A DNA stretch of 64,000 nucleotides, taken from the NCBI RefSeq assembly GCF_014646755.1, contig NZ_BMNW01000001.1, positions 62,001 through 126,000 on the forward strand, read 5' to 3'. The notes under the pieces are model-generated. The model was not told the DNA's origin. It did not search any database and worked only from the letters and a program-made list of their open reading frames with translations. Within the stretch, counting starts at the first letter, position 1; each line of letters starts with the position of its first letter. The DNA comes from Pseudomonas asuensis (GTDB taxonomy: Bacteria > Pseudomonadota > Gammaproteobacteria > Pseudomonadales > Pseudomonadaceae). This document shows, one piece after another, positions 37,812 through 45,989 of the stretch. The position numbers were made by a program, and so were the translations under genes.

Positions 37812-38418
37812 CAGGGGTAGCTCTCCTTGAAAAGTAATGCACCGTAAAAAATCGAGAGGTGCAAAATCTCACCGGCAGGCGAGATTCAAATCATGGTCGT
37901 TTATTTTATTGATATGCATCCGCCCTTGATGACCCAGCAAACTTACTGGCGGGCCGATACAGGCGAGGCGGCAGCAATTCTGCCATCAAATTTCTTAGCA
38001 AGCTAACCTTGTGCCTATTCGTGCCTTGGCTATAAGGCGTTGTACTAGCAAAGATTAAGCAGGGGTTTAAAGCGGAAACGGTTAAATGAATAGGCTGACT
38101 TCCGACAACAAGTAAGCGGGCCCTCTTTAAAACAGTCGGTGTGCTCGTAGAAGTTATTTATCGACTTCACACTTCTGTAACAACCACATCGTCATGGCGC
38201 ACTGACACATATCTGCTCCCAAGGCCTGATCTAGAGCCTACTCCTACTTGATTTTTCCAAACATCGATTCTAGACGCTCATAACTTGAATTGAGCAGACA
38301 AGCAAGCCTTGCCGCAGCGCGCTATTACACATATGGTTACAAGCTAGAAACTCAAAAGAGCCTGATATTTGTAACCAAATACATCAGGAACAATTATTTC
38401 AACATTGAGTGTGTACCC
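37812..38418. other. Divergent promoter region between porin and citrate-type transporter
   Basis: About 600 bp without a credible gene. The transporter frame is open upstream to 38290 but that part has no resemblance to the family. No operator or promoter could be named with confidence. The length suggests regulator binding sites for both genes. Confidence 0.4.
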
Positions 38419-39708
38419 ATGGCGAACAATTCCAAAGGTAAAGCCATCTTCCGGGTTGTCAGTGGCAACTTCCTGGAAATGTACGATTTCATGGTGTATG
38501 GCTTTTATGCCACCGCCATTGCTAAAACCTTCTTTCCCGGTGATAACCCCCTCGCTTCGCTGATGCTGTCCCTGGCAACATTTGGGGCGGGCTTTCTGAT
38601 GCGCCCGCTGGGTGCGATCTTTCTTGGGGCCTATATCGACCGTCACGGTCGCCGTAAGGGCCTGGTCATTACACTGACCTTGATGGCTACCGGAACCTTG
38701 TTGATTGCGCTAGTGCCTGGTTATGCCACGCTAGGCGTTATGGCACCTGCCCTGGTGTTGCTGGGGCGCCTGCTGCAGGGGTTTTCGGCAGGTGTCGAGC
38801 TGGGTGGTGTATCTGTCTATCTGGCCGAGATCGCAACACCTGGCCGCCGCGGCTTCTTTGTTAGCTGGCAATCGGCTAGCCAACAGGTGGCAGTGGTTTT
38901 TGCTGGTCTATTAGGCGTTATGCTCAATCGCCTTCTGTCCCCTGAGGATATGGGTGACTGGGGCTGGCGTATCCCCTTCCTGATCGGCTGCCTGATCGTA
39001 CCCGTCCTGTTCGTCATTCGTCGCTCACTGGAGGAAACGCCCGAATTCCAGGCGCGCCACCATCGCCCGAGCCTGCGCGAAGTGGTCAGTTCCATCGGCA
39101 ATAACTTTGGGTTGATTATTGCTGGCATGGCTATGGTTTCGATGACCACAGCCTCCTTCTATCTGATTACGGCCTACACCCCAACCTTTGGTAAAAACGA
39201 GCTGCACCTGAGCGACATCGACAGCTTGTTGGTCACCATGTGTATTGGCGTATCGAACTTCATCTGGCTGCCCGTCATGGGTTCGCTATCAGATCGAATC
39301 GGACGTCGTCCCTTGCTGATCTCGGCAACGGTTTTGGCTATCTTCACAGCCTACCCTGCGCTGATCTGGCTAACTAACGAGCCTTCATTCACCCGCCTGC
39401 TGCTGGTCGAGCTGTGGCTGTCTTTCCTGTATGGCAGCTATAACGGCGCCATGGTGGTGGCACTGGCGGAAGTTATGCCTGCTGATGTGCGTACTACAGG
39501 CTTCTCGCTGGCTTACAGCCTGGCCACCGCCACTTTTGGCGGTTTTACCCCTGCCATCTGCACCTGGTTGATCCACACGCTGGACAACCGTGCGGCCCCT
39601 GGCATCTGGCTGACGCTGGCTGCCGTGCTCGGCCTGACGGCCACACTGGTATTGTTCCGGCGCAAGGATTTGCAGCGCGCAGGTCAACACGCGCTAAGCG
39701 CCAACTAA
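38419..39708 (+). CDS. Citrate-proton symporter-like MFS transporter (CitA/TcuC type)
   Basis: 429-aa inner-membrane transporter with 12 predicted helices. '[19 protein letters not shown]', 'DRHGRRKG' (loop 2-3), '[20 protein letters not shown]' and 'SQQVAVV' closely match enterobacterial CitA. Likely substrate is citrate or a related tricarboxylate. Start ATG 38419 begins just before the conserved N-terminus; the earlier in-frame ATG at 38290 is rejected. Divergent from the OprD-family porin, probably a matched uptake pair. A hairpin follows at 39717. Confidence 0.88.
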   Translation: MANNSKGKAIFRVVSGNFLEMYDFMVYGFYATAIAKTFFPGDNPLASLMLSLATFGAGFLMRPLGAIFLGAYIDRHGRRKGLVITLTLMATGTLLIALVPGYATLGVMAPALVLLGRLLQGFSAGVELGGVSVYLAEIATPGRRGFFVSWQSASQQVAVVFAGLLGVMLNRLLSPEDMGDWGWRIPFLIGCLIVPVLFVIRRSLEETPEFQARHHRPSLREVVSSIGNNFGLIIAGMAMVSMTTASFYLITAYTPTFGKNELHLSDIDSLLVTMCIGVSNFIWLPVMGSLSDRIGRRPLLISATVLAIFTAYPALIWLTNEPSFTRLLLVELWLSFLYGSYNGAMVVALAEVMPADVRTTGFSLAYSLATATFGGFTPAICTWLIHTLDNRAAPGIWLTLAAVLGLTATLVLFRRKDLQRAGQHALSAN

Positions 39709-39716
39709 CCACTCCA

Positions 39717-39754
39717 GGCAGGATACGTCCAGCGCACTGCGTTCGTGTCCTGCC
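39717..39754 (+). terminator. Hairpin after the citrate-type transporter
   Basis: 11-bp stem GGCAGGATACG / CGTGTCCTGCC with one wobble pair, followed by a pyrimidine-rich but not T-only tract. Confidence 0.5.
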
Positions 39755-39892
39755 CTCTTCCTGTTCCTGCCTGCCCGCCCGCCGTTGAAATTCTTTATTT
39801 CAGTTTAAGCACCAACCCTTGAATCATCTGTCGAAGGCCGCATTAAAAGGCGAATTTAAGCGCTAACGGCCTGACGCAGGATTCCATTGTGC

Positions 39893-39904
39893 CCGCGTAC
39901 GCGG
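39893..39904. promoter_or_regulatory. 12-bp palindrome upstream of the stressosome operon
   Basis: CCGCGTACGCGG, about 80 bp before the rsbR start. It may be an operator; no matching regulator is known to me. Confidence 0.35.
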
Positions 39905-39983
39905 CATTGCATGATGAGCCCTTGGTTGTAAGTTGATATTCATGAGGCGCATGGCGACCTCGCTCTTGTTTAGAGGATAAGCA

Positions 39984-40823
39984 ATGCCTGCATCTGTTAT
40001 TGCCGAGCTTTTACAGCAGCATGAACGCGAGCTGTTGGATGAATGGGTCACTGCGCAGCGGTTAGCGGGTATTCGTACCGATCTGGTTGACGAAGAAACC
40101 GTAAGAAGCAATTCTCAGGAGCTGCTCAAGCTACTGACGGTTGCAGCTGCCGAGGGCCTGGATGATCTTCACAGTGCTCACTGGACACCCGTTAAAGGCA
40201 TGCTGGACCGTTTGTCCCGTAGCCAGAGTCGGCAGGGATTCACCTCCTCCGAAACAGCCACCTTTGTTTTCTCGCTTAAAGAGCCCTTGTTCGCCCGGAT
40301 TCAGGCGCAGTGTGCCAATCCAGTCGAGGTGCTTTGGGATGCCAGCAAATTACTGGATAAGCTTGGCCTTTACTGCGTTGAGAGCTACATGGGAAGCCGC
40401 GAGGCTATCATTCGCGAACAGCAGGAAAGCATGCTGGAGCTGTCGACACCTGTCGTCGAGCTCTGGAAAGGCATCCTGGCCATTCCCTTGATTGGTTCGC
40501 TCGACAGCAACCGCACGCAGATTGTGATGGAAGCCCTGCTGGAAAAGATCGTTCAGACCGAATCCGACCTCGCTATCATCGATATCACAGGTGTTCCTAC
40601 GGTGGATACCATGGTGGCTCAGCATCTGCTCAAAACGGTCACAGCTGCCAAGCTGATGGGTGCCAAGTGCATCATTAGTGGTATTCGCCCACAGATCGCC
40701 GCCACCATCGTTCACCTGGGTGTAGAGCTGGGTGACGTCGTCACCAAGGCTTCGCTGGCCGATGCGTTCCAGATGGCTCTGAAAGAGCTCAACGTTCGTC
40801 TTGTTTCTGCTACGGCACGCTAA
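39984..40823 (+). CDS. rsbR: RsbR-type stressosome scaffold/sensor
   Basis: 279 aa. The N-terminal RsbRD-like helical domain (1-145) replaces the globin-like sensor of Bacillus RsbRA. The C-terminal STAS domain (about 155-272) has 'IPLIGSLDSNRTQ', 'IIDITGVPTVDTMVA' and 'AKCIISGIRPQIAATIVHLG'. Thr209 matches the Bacillus phospho-site T205. The T171 equivalent is Ser175, so that site is Ser here. RsbR and RsbS form the megadalton stressosome that traps RsbT. First gene of a six-gene operon; GGAT lies about 7 nt before the ATG. Confidence 0.92.
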   Translation: MPASVIAELLQQHERELLDEWVTAQRLAGIRTDLVDEETVRSNSQELLKLLTVAAAEGLDDLHSAHWTPVKGMLDRLSRSQSRQGFTSSETATFVFSLKEPLFARIQAQCANPVEVLWDASKLLDKLGLYCVESYMGSREAIIREQQESMLELSTPVVELWKGILAIPLIGSLDSNRTQIVMEALLEKIVQTESDLAIIDITGVPTVDTMVAQHLLKTVTAAKLMGAKCIISGIRPQIAATIVHLGVELGDVVTKASLADAFQMALKELNVRLVSATAR

Positions 40824-40835
40824 GGAGTCGCCGTC

Positions 40836-41258
40836 ATGGTAGATAAGATTCCGATCCTTAAAATGGGCAAATACCTGCTCCTGTCTATCCAGGTGGACAT
40901 GCACGATCAGCTGGCCCTGGACCTGCAGGAAGATTTGACCAATCAGATCGTTAAGCACCGTGCTAAGGGTGTGCTGATCGACATCTCTTCCCTAGAGATC
41001 GTCGATTCGTTCATTGGTCGCATGCTGTCCCATATTGCCAATGTCTCTCGTATTCTGGATGCCAAGGTTATCGTCGTAGGCATGCAACCTGCCGTTGCGA
41101 TCACGCTTGTTGAGCTGGGGCTATCACTTGACGGCATAGCGACTGCACTCAATGTAGAAAAAGGGATGGCCCGTCTGGAACAGATGGTCGCGGATGATGA
41201 ACTCCTGGAGCTAGCGCGTGGCGAAGAAAGAGATACTTCCGCTAAAGCAGGAGACTGA
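40836..41258 (+). CDS. rsbS: RsbS stressosome STAS protein
   Basis: 140 aa single STAS domain. The phosphorylated Ser58 lies in 'IDISSLEIVDSFIGRML', matching Bacillus RsbS Ser59. 'VVGMQPAVAITLVELG' is the second conserved block. When phosphorylated by RsbT it releases RsbT from the complex. It is about 20 residues longer at the C-terminus than usual, and that tail overlaps rsbT by 41 nt, an unusually deep overlap implying tight coupling. Confidence 0.93.
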   Translation: MVDKIPILKMGKYLLLSIQVDMHDQLALDLQEDLTNQIVKHRAKGVLIDISSLEIVDSFIGRMLSHIANVSRILDAKVIVVGMQPAVAITLVELGLSLDGIATALNVEKGMARLEQMVADDELLELARGEERDTSAKAGD

Positions 41259-41616
41259 CATCGTTCTCATCCGCCAACGCGTGCGTCAATCTGCCGAGGT
41301 TGCCAAGCTGGGCCTCGTCTCACAGACCAAGATTGTTACGGCTGCCAGTGAGATCGCCCGTAACGCCTTGATTTACGGGGGCGGTGGTGAATGCGTGATC
41401 GAAGATACGGCACGTAACGGTCGCAGCGCAGTCCACTTGGTTATTACCGACCAAGGCAAGGGAATCGAGGACATCAACAAGGCCATGGTAGACGGTTACA
41501 CCTCCGGTAATGGTCTGGGCCTTGGCTTGAGTGGTGCCAAGCGGCTGGTAGATGAGTTTGCAATCGAGAGCGCCCCCGGCAAGGGTACGCGCGTGGAGTT
41601 GTGGAAGTGGCGTTGA
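41218..41616 (+). CDS. rsbT: RsbT switch serine/threonine kinase
   Basis: 132-aa GHKL ATPase. The N-box is 'SEIARNALIYGGGG', G1 'DQGKGI' and G2 'GLGLGLSGAKRL'. It phosphorylates RsbS and RsbR and, once free, activates an output partner. Bacillus uses the phosphatase RsbU, which is absent here. GTG 41218 has GGAG 8 nt upstream. It overlaps both neighbours (41 nt with rsbS, 16 nt with the next gene). Confidence 0.93.
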   Translation: MAKKEILPLKQETDIVLIRQRVRQSAEVAKLGLVSQTKIVTAASEIARNALIYGGGGECVIEDTARNGRSAVHLVITDQGKGIEDINKAMVDGYTSGNGLGLGLSGAKRLVDEFAIESAPGKGTRVELWKWR

Positions 41617-42593
41617 CCCCGTTGTATTGCAGCCAGACACTTTCGGTTTCCGATGTTGCGCATGTCGATGCTGCACGCCGTGCGGTCATCCGCCATGCAC
41701 GCGAACTGACCGATGATGAGGAAGTGCTGGGCAGGCTGACGCTTGTCGCCCAGGAGCTGGCACGCAACCTGGTCAACCATGCCGGCGAAGGTGAGCTGTA
41801 TCTGAGCCACAATAATCATGAACTGGATCTGGTCGCTGTTGATAGCGGCCCGGGCATGGTCAATGTGGCGCAGTGCCTGAGCGACAACTACTCCACCAAA
41901 GGCACGATGGGAGCCGGACTAGGTGCTATCCGGCGCCTGTCGGATCGATTCGATATCTACTCGCAACCCGGCAAGGGCACCATTGTTTTTTCTCGAACGC
42001 AATTGGTGCCCTCTGCTACCCGCAAGCTTTTTGAGGAAGGCGCGCTGTGTACCCCACACCCGCGAGAAGAAGTCTGCGGAGACAGCTGGGCCGTCCTGGG
42101 CAACCGGATCATGGTGTGCGATGGACTGGGACATGGCGTACAAGCCCGGGAGGCCAGCGCCAAGGCGCGGGAAATATTCCTGAGCCATCCTTCAAGCATT
42201 CCGCTCACCGAGTTGATGGAGCGGATACATCGCGCACTGATGAGTACACGCGGGGCAGCCTTGGCGTTTACAGAAATCCTGCCGGAACAAGGCACTGTCA
42301 ATTTTTGTGGTGTTGGCAATATCGCCGGTACCTTGATAGCGGATCGGCCACGCAGCATGGTGTCAGCCAACGGTACGGTTGGCTATAAAATCGGCCGCGT
42401 ACAATCCTTTTCCTACCCGTGGGATGAGTCTAGCGTTTTGGTCATGAGTTCCGATGGCATCAACTCCCGGGTCAACCTGGCAGGGTATACCGGCTTGCTC
42501 GGTAAACACCCTGCCGTCACCGCCGCCGTGATTCATCGTGATTTCAAGCGTTCAACAGACGACGCCACGGTTCTGGTGATACGCCATGCATAA
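41601..42593 (+). CDS. RsbT-like ATPase fused to RsbX-like PP2C phosphatase
   Basis: 330 aa. Residues about 15-135 are a second GHKL switch-kinase domain ('LVAQELARNLVNHAGEG', 'DSGPGM', 'GAGLGAIRRLSDRF'). Residues about 155-330 form a SpoIIE/RsbX-type phosphatase with metal ligands in 'VCGDSWAVLG' and 'VCDGLGHG', then 'SSDGINSR'. RsbX resets the stressosome by dephosphorylating RsbS and RsbR. A GTG start at 41601 overlaps rsbT. The fusion resembles RsbX-region proteins of other Gram-negative stressosome operons, but the ATPase half may have its own partner. Confidence 0.85.
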   Translation: MEVALTPLYCSQTLSVSDVAHVDAARRAVIRHARELTDDEEVLGRLTLVAQELARNLVNHAGEGELYLSHNNHELDLVAVDSGPGMVNVAQCLSDNYSTKGTMGAGLGAIRRLSDRFDIYSQPGKGTIVFSRTQLVPSATRKLFEEGALCTPHPREEVCGDSWAVLGNRIMVCDGLGHGVQAREASAKAREIFLSHPSSIPLTELMERIHRALMSTRGAALAFTEILPEQGTVNFCGVGNIAGTLIADRPRSMVSANGTVGYKIGRVQSFSYPWDESSVLVMSSDGINSRVNLAGYTGLLGKHPAVTAAVIHRDFKRSTDDATVLVIRHA

Positions 42594-44346
42594 CGACCGC
42601 TTGATCTCTACCCTGCGCATCGAAACCGAGCAGGACATCGTCTGGTGCCGCCAACGGGCCAAGCAGCTTGCCGACTGGCTTGGGCTGCCCCGGCTCGATC
42701 AGATTCGTATTGCTACTACAGTGTCCGAGCTTGCGCGCAATATCTACCAGTATGCCAAGCAGGGCCGCTTCAGCTTTTACATGATGAGCACTATCGAGGG
42801 GCGCCTGAATGGCCTGCGCTTCGAAGCGCAGGATAACGGTACAGGCATTCAAAATCTGGACGATATCCTTAATGGCAGCTATGTGTCCCAGACGGGCATG
42901 GGCGTAGGTCTGCGTGGCGCGCAGCGCTTGATGGATGACTTCCAGATCGAAACCTCTTCGGAGGGCACCCGTATCCGCGCGGCCAAATACCTGCCTGTAT
43001 CCAAACCATTTCCTAGCGAGACAGAGCTGGGCCGACTGCTCCACCAGCTCACAGATAAGAGCGCGCTGGATCCGTACAAGGAAATGCAGCTCCAGAGCGA
43101 AGACCTGCTGGTGACGACCTCAGAACTGCGCGCCAAGCAGCAGGAGCTGGAAGACACCAACAAGGAACTGGAGGAAACCAATAAAGGCGTTGTGGCCCTG
43201 TATTCCGAGCTGGAAAAGACGGCTCAGGAGCTGCAGGATGCCAGCGAGGCCAAGAGTCGCTTCTTCTCCAACATGACCCATGAATTCCGCACGCCCATCA
43301 ACATCATCGAGAATATCTCGAAGCTCCTGATCTCCGGCCAGGATGGGCCGCTCAATGGAGAGCAATACCGTCAGGTCAAATTCATCAGTGATGCGGCGGC
43401 CGAGCTCTCGACTCTAGTCAACGAGTTGCTGGATCTGGCTGAAGTACAGTCGGGTCGCATGAAGATCATGGCTGAGCCGTTCAGCCTGAATGAGCTCCTG
43501 GAGCGAATCGAAGCGTTTGCCGCTGCGCTCTCGTTCCGCTATGAGAATGTCAGCTACCGGCTCGATCGCCTGCCGGAAGACCTGATCCTGAACACTGACC
43601 GGGAGCGGCTGTTTCAGATCCTGCGTAACCTGATTTCCAATGCCTTCAAATACACGCCCAAGGGCACTGTGACGATTCGCTGCTTTCACCCGGAAAACCA
43701 GCAAATCGAATTCATGGTAGCGGACACCGGGATCGGCATTTCCGAAGAAAACCAGCGAAAAGTATTCGACGAGTTCTATCGGATCAAGTCACCGGGCCGC
43801 AAGAGCATCGAAGGCACAGGGCTAGGCTTGTCCCTGGCACAAAAAGTCGCAACGCTACTCAAAGGCGAGATCGAGCTAACCAGCCAGGAGGGCGTAGGCA
43901 GCAAATTTTATCTGCGCATCCCGACGGCACTGGAAGAAGCCTCTTCGACCCTTGAGAGAGAGGCTTTAGCCGGCATGACAATATTGATGATCGACGACAG
44001 TGAAGCCGATCGCTACATCGTCACCCGTGCCCTGGAAAGCTATGCTCCAATCATGATCGAAGCTGACAGTGCCAAAGCCAGTATGGATAAGCTCAATGCC
44101 GTACGGCCGGATATCATATTCCTTGACCTTGATCTGCCGGACATTAGCGGTGAAGAGCTGCTGGAAAGCATGGACTGGTCCATGCACCGCCGCGTCCTGG
44201 TTAACACGGCCAAAGCGCTGAGTGACGAGGAGCTGATACGCCTCAAACCTTATTGCCATGCCATTTTGCAGAAATCCCACCCTGGGTACCTTGAGCAGCT
44301 GCTCTATCAGGTACAAAGCTTGTCCAGGAGCTTGAGAAATGAATGA
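42586..44346 (+). CDS. RsbT-like ATPase - histidine kinase - receiver hybrid
   Basis: 586-aa soluble protein. Residues 1-135 are an RsbT-like GHKL domain ('TVSELARNIYQYAKQG', 'DNGTGI', 'TGMGVGLRGAQRL'). About 170-225 is a coiled coil rich in Glu, Lys and Gln. HisKA follows with His232 in 'NMTHEFRTPINI', then a second, kinase GHKL domain ('NLISNAFKYTP', 'DTGIGIS', 'GTGLGLSLAQK'). The receiver has Asp514 in 'FLDLDLPD'. It has two ATPase domains in one chain and no membrane helix. It overlaps both neighbours by 8 nt. Probably the stressosome output kinase. Confidence 0.88.
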   Translation: MHNDRLISTLRIETEQDIVWCRQRAKQLADWLGLPRLDQIRIATTVSELARNIYQYAKQGRFSFYMMSTIEGRLNGLRFEAQDNGTGIQNLDDILNGSYVSQTGMGVGLRGAQRLMDDFQIETSSEGTRIRAAKYLPVSKPFPSETELGRLLHQLTDKSALDPYKEMQLQSEDLLVTTSELRAKQQELEDTNKELEETNKGVVALYSELEKTAQELQDASEAKSRFFSNMTHEFRTPINIIENISKLLISGQDGPLNGEQYRQVKFISDAAAELSTLVNELLDLAEVQSGRMKIMAEPFSLNELLERIEAFAAALSFRYENVSYRLDRLPEDLILNTDRERLFQILRNLISNAFKYTPKGTVTIRCFHPENQQIEFMVADTGIGISEENQRKVFDEFYRIKSPGRKSIEGTGLGLSLAQKVATLLKGEIELTSQEGVGSKFYLRIPTALEEASSTLEREALAGMTILMIDDSEADRYIVTRALESYAPIMIEADSAKASMDKLNAVRPDIIFLDLDLPDISGEELLESMDWSMHRRVLVNTAKALSDEELIRLKPYCHAILQKSHPGYLEQLLYQVQSLSRSLRNE

Positions 44347-45454
44347 CCGTAAGCGCATCGTCATTATCGATGATACGGATGCGAACCGTTATGTGCTGCG
44401 GAAGATACTTCTGTCCCAGCCTGACTTCGACATTCTTGAAGCTGCAAGTGGCAGTACCGGGCTTGAGCTGATCAATGAATACACCAGCCTGGTCATCATC
44501 GACATTAACCTGCCTGACATGAGCGGGTTCGAGCTGATCCAGGCCATTGAAAGCAAGCTGAACCAAGACAAGATGCCGGCCATCATCAATATCTCGGCAA
44601 CCTTTGTCAGTGGCAAGGACAAAGCCATGGGGCTTAACCAGGGCGCCCAGGCTTACCTGACTCACCCGATCAACCGGGATGAGGTGCTGGCTACCATTTC
44701 ATCTCTGCTCAAATCGAGCACTCGGCTGGCGAGCATCGAAAATCAACGCAACGTAGCCATTGCCCGCAGTGAAAACCTAGAAACCGAAAAGATCATGCTC
44801 GAGCGCTTTATGCGCTCACTTAACCATGACCTTCGCTCGCCGCTGACAGCCGCAACTATGGTCGCCAGCCTCATGCGTCGCACACCGGCTCGTCGAACAG
44901 ACGACATGCTAAAGCTGCTTGAAGAAAACCTGCAGCGCATGAATCAGATGATCACGAACGTACTGGATATTTCGCATACCAGCCTGGGCGGCGGCGTAAA
45001 ATTGCATGGCGAAAAGCTAAACCTTGGTGCACTGTTTAGCGAGGCGATAAGCAATCTGCGTATTCAGGTAACGAACGAGATAACGCTAACCCTCGACTCG
45101 CCCGAACAGCTTGTCTACTGGGACAAGCACGCTTTTCTACGTATCATCGATAATCTGGTCATTAATGCTTCCAAGCATGGCTCGCCGGCTACCCGTATTG
45201 AAATCAGTCAGATAATGTCTGCTGACCGGATCGTCGTGTGTGTGCGTAACCAAGGTCAGATGCCTGATGAGGTGTTGGTCAACCTGGCAACGCCTTACTT
45301 TATTTCCACTCGCAGCGATGATCGCGGCTGGGGGCTGGGCCTTCCTATCGTCAAGGCGTTGTGTGAGAGTTTTGGCGGTCATGCTGAATTCAAGAATCTT
45401 GACGCCCACGTTGTTGTAGAAGTCCACTTGCCCTTTACCGTGCCCTCTGCGTAA
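44339..45454 (+). CDS. Receiver - histidine kinase hybrid
   Basis: 371-aa soluble protein with an N-terminal receiver (Asp55 in 'VIIDINLPDMSG') and C-terminal HisKA (His163 in 'SLNHDLRSPL') plus HATPase ('DNLVINASKHG', 'GWGLGLPIVKALC'). The receiver's conserved Lys is replaced by His109 ('AYLTHPI'), so its switch may differ from CheY-like proteins. Last gene of the stressosome operon; the hairpin at 45478 follows. No DNA-binding output domain is encoded here. Confidence 0.87.
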   Translation: MNDRKRIVIIDDTDANRYVLRKILLSQPDFDILEAASGSTGLELINEYTSLVIIDINLPDMSGFELIQAIESKLNQDKMPAIINISATFVSGKDKAMGLNQGAQAYLTHPINRDEVLATISSLLKSSTRLASIENQRNVAIARSENLETEKIMLERFMRSLNHDLRSPLTAATMVASLMRRTPARRTDDMLKLLEENLQRMNQMITNVLDISHTSLGGGVKLHGEKLNLGALFSEAISNLRIQVTNEITLTLDSPEQLVYWDKHAFLRIIDNLVINASKHGSPATRIEISQIMSADRIVVCVRNQGQMPDEVLVNLATPYFISTRSDDRGWGLGLPIVKALCESFGGHAEFKNLDAHVVVEVHLPFTVPSA

Positions 45455-45477
45455 CGGTCGCCTCGTATCGTCTTGCA

Positions 45478-45500
45478 GGAGCCTTATCGACACAGGCTCC
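45478..45500. terminator. Hairpin between convergent stressosome and DUF3775-like genes
   Basis: 6-bp stem GGAGCC / GGCTCC with an 11-nt loop and weak T content; modest support. Confidence 0.4.
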
Positions 45501-45507
45501 ACAGACA

Positions 45508-45903
45508 TTATTCGATCACATCCAATGCACGTTCGAGTTGCTCATGCAGATAGGGGCTTTGTTCAATGCACTTATCAATAAGAAAATCGGCACACAGCCC
45601 CTGCAGCGACTGTTTGGACGCGGTGTATTCCTCAAGTGCTCTTGCAGCACTCCAGTCCTGGCCTGCATAGACAAGAGCCAACAGCTCAACGAGTTGCTCA
45701 TGGGTTAATCCAGAAATTGCCTCACGCAAACGCTGCTCGGCCAGTGTTTCGCCGATCAGCGACCCTGTGGCAGATTCACCTCCTAACCCAAGGCTACCCC
45801 CTAGACCGGTGCCAAAACCATCATGGGTAAGCTGGGTACAGGTTGCCAATACCGCGATAGCTTTCACCTGTTCGCGGCTGAGATAGTGGAGTCGCTGCGT
45901 CAT
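45508..45903 (-). CDS. Hypothetical protein, DUF3775-like
   Basis: 131 aa. It has a glycine-rich segment (about 27-40) and a C-terminal helical part with 'GLTHEQLVELLALVYAGQDW' resembling DUF3775. Function unknown. ATG 45903 follows AAGGA; the frame extends to an ATG at 45993 that overlaps norR's stop, which is less likely. It lies 86 bp downstream of norR on the same strand. Confidence 0.65.
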   Translation of the reverse strand: MTQRLHYLSREQVKAIAVLATCTQLTHDGFGTGLGGSLGLGGESATGSLIGETLAEQRLREAISGLTHEQLVELLALVYAGQDWSAARALEEYTASKQSLQGLCADFLIDKCIEQSPYLHEQLERALDVIE

Positions 45904-45989
45904 ATCCTTTCTCCTGCTCAATAGGGTCTTGGACCTCGCCGGATATTCATGGTGCAGCGGCTTTTGCGAGCAAAACCTGACCTGGGTCA

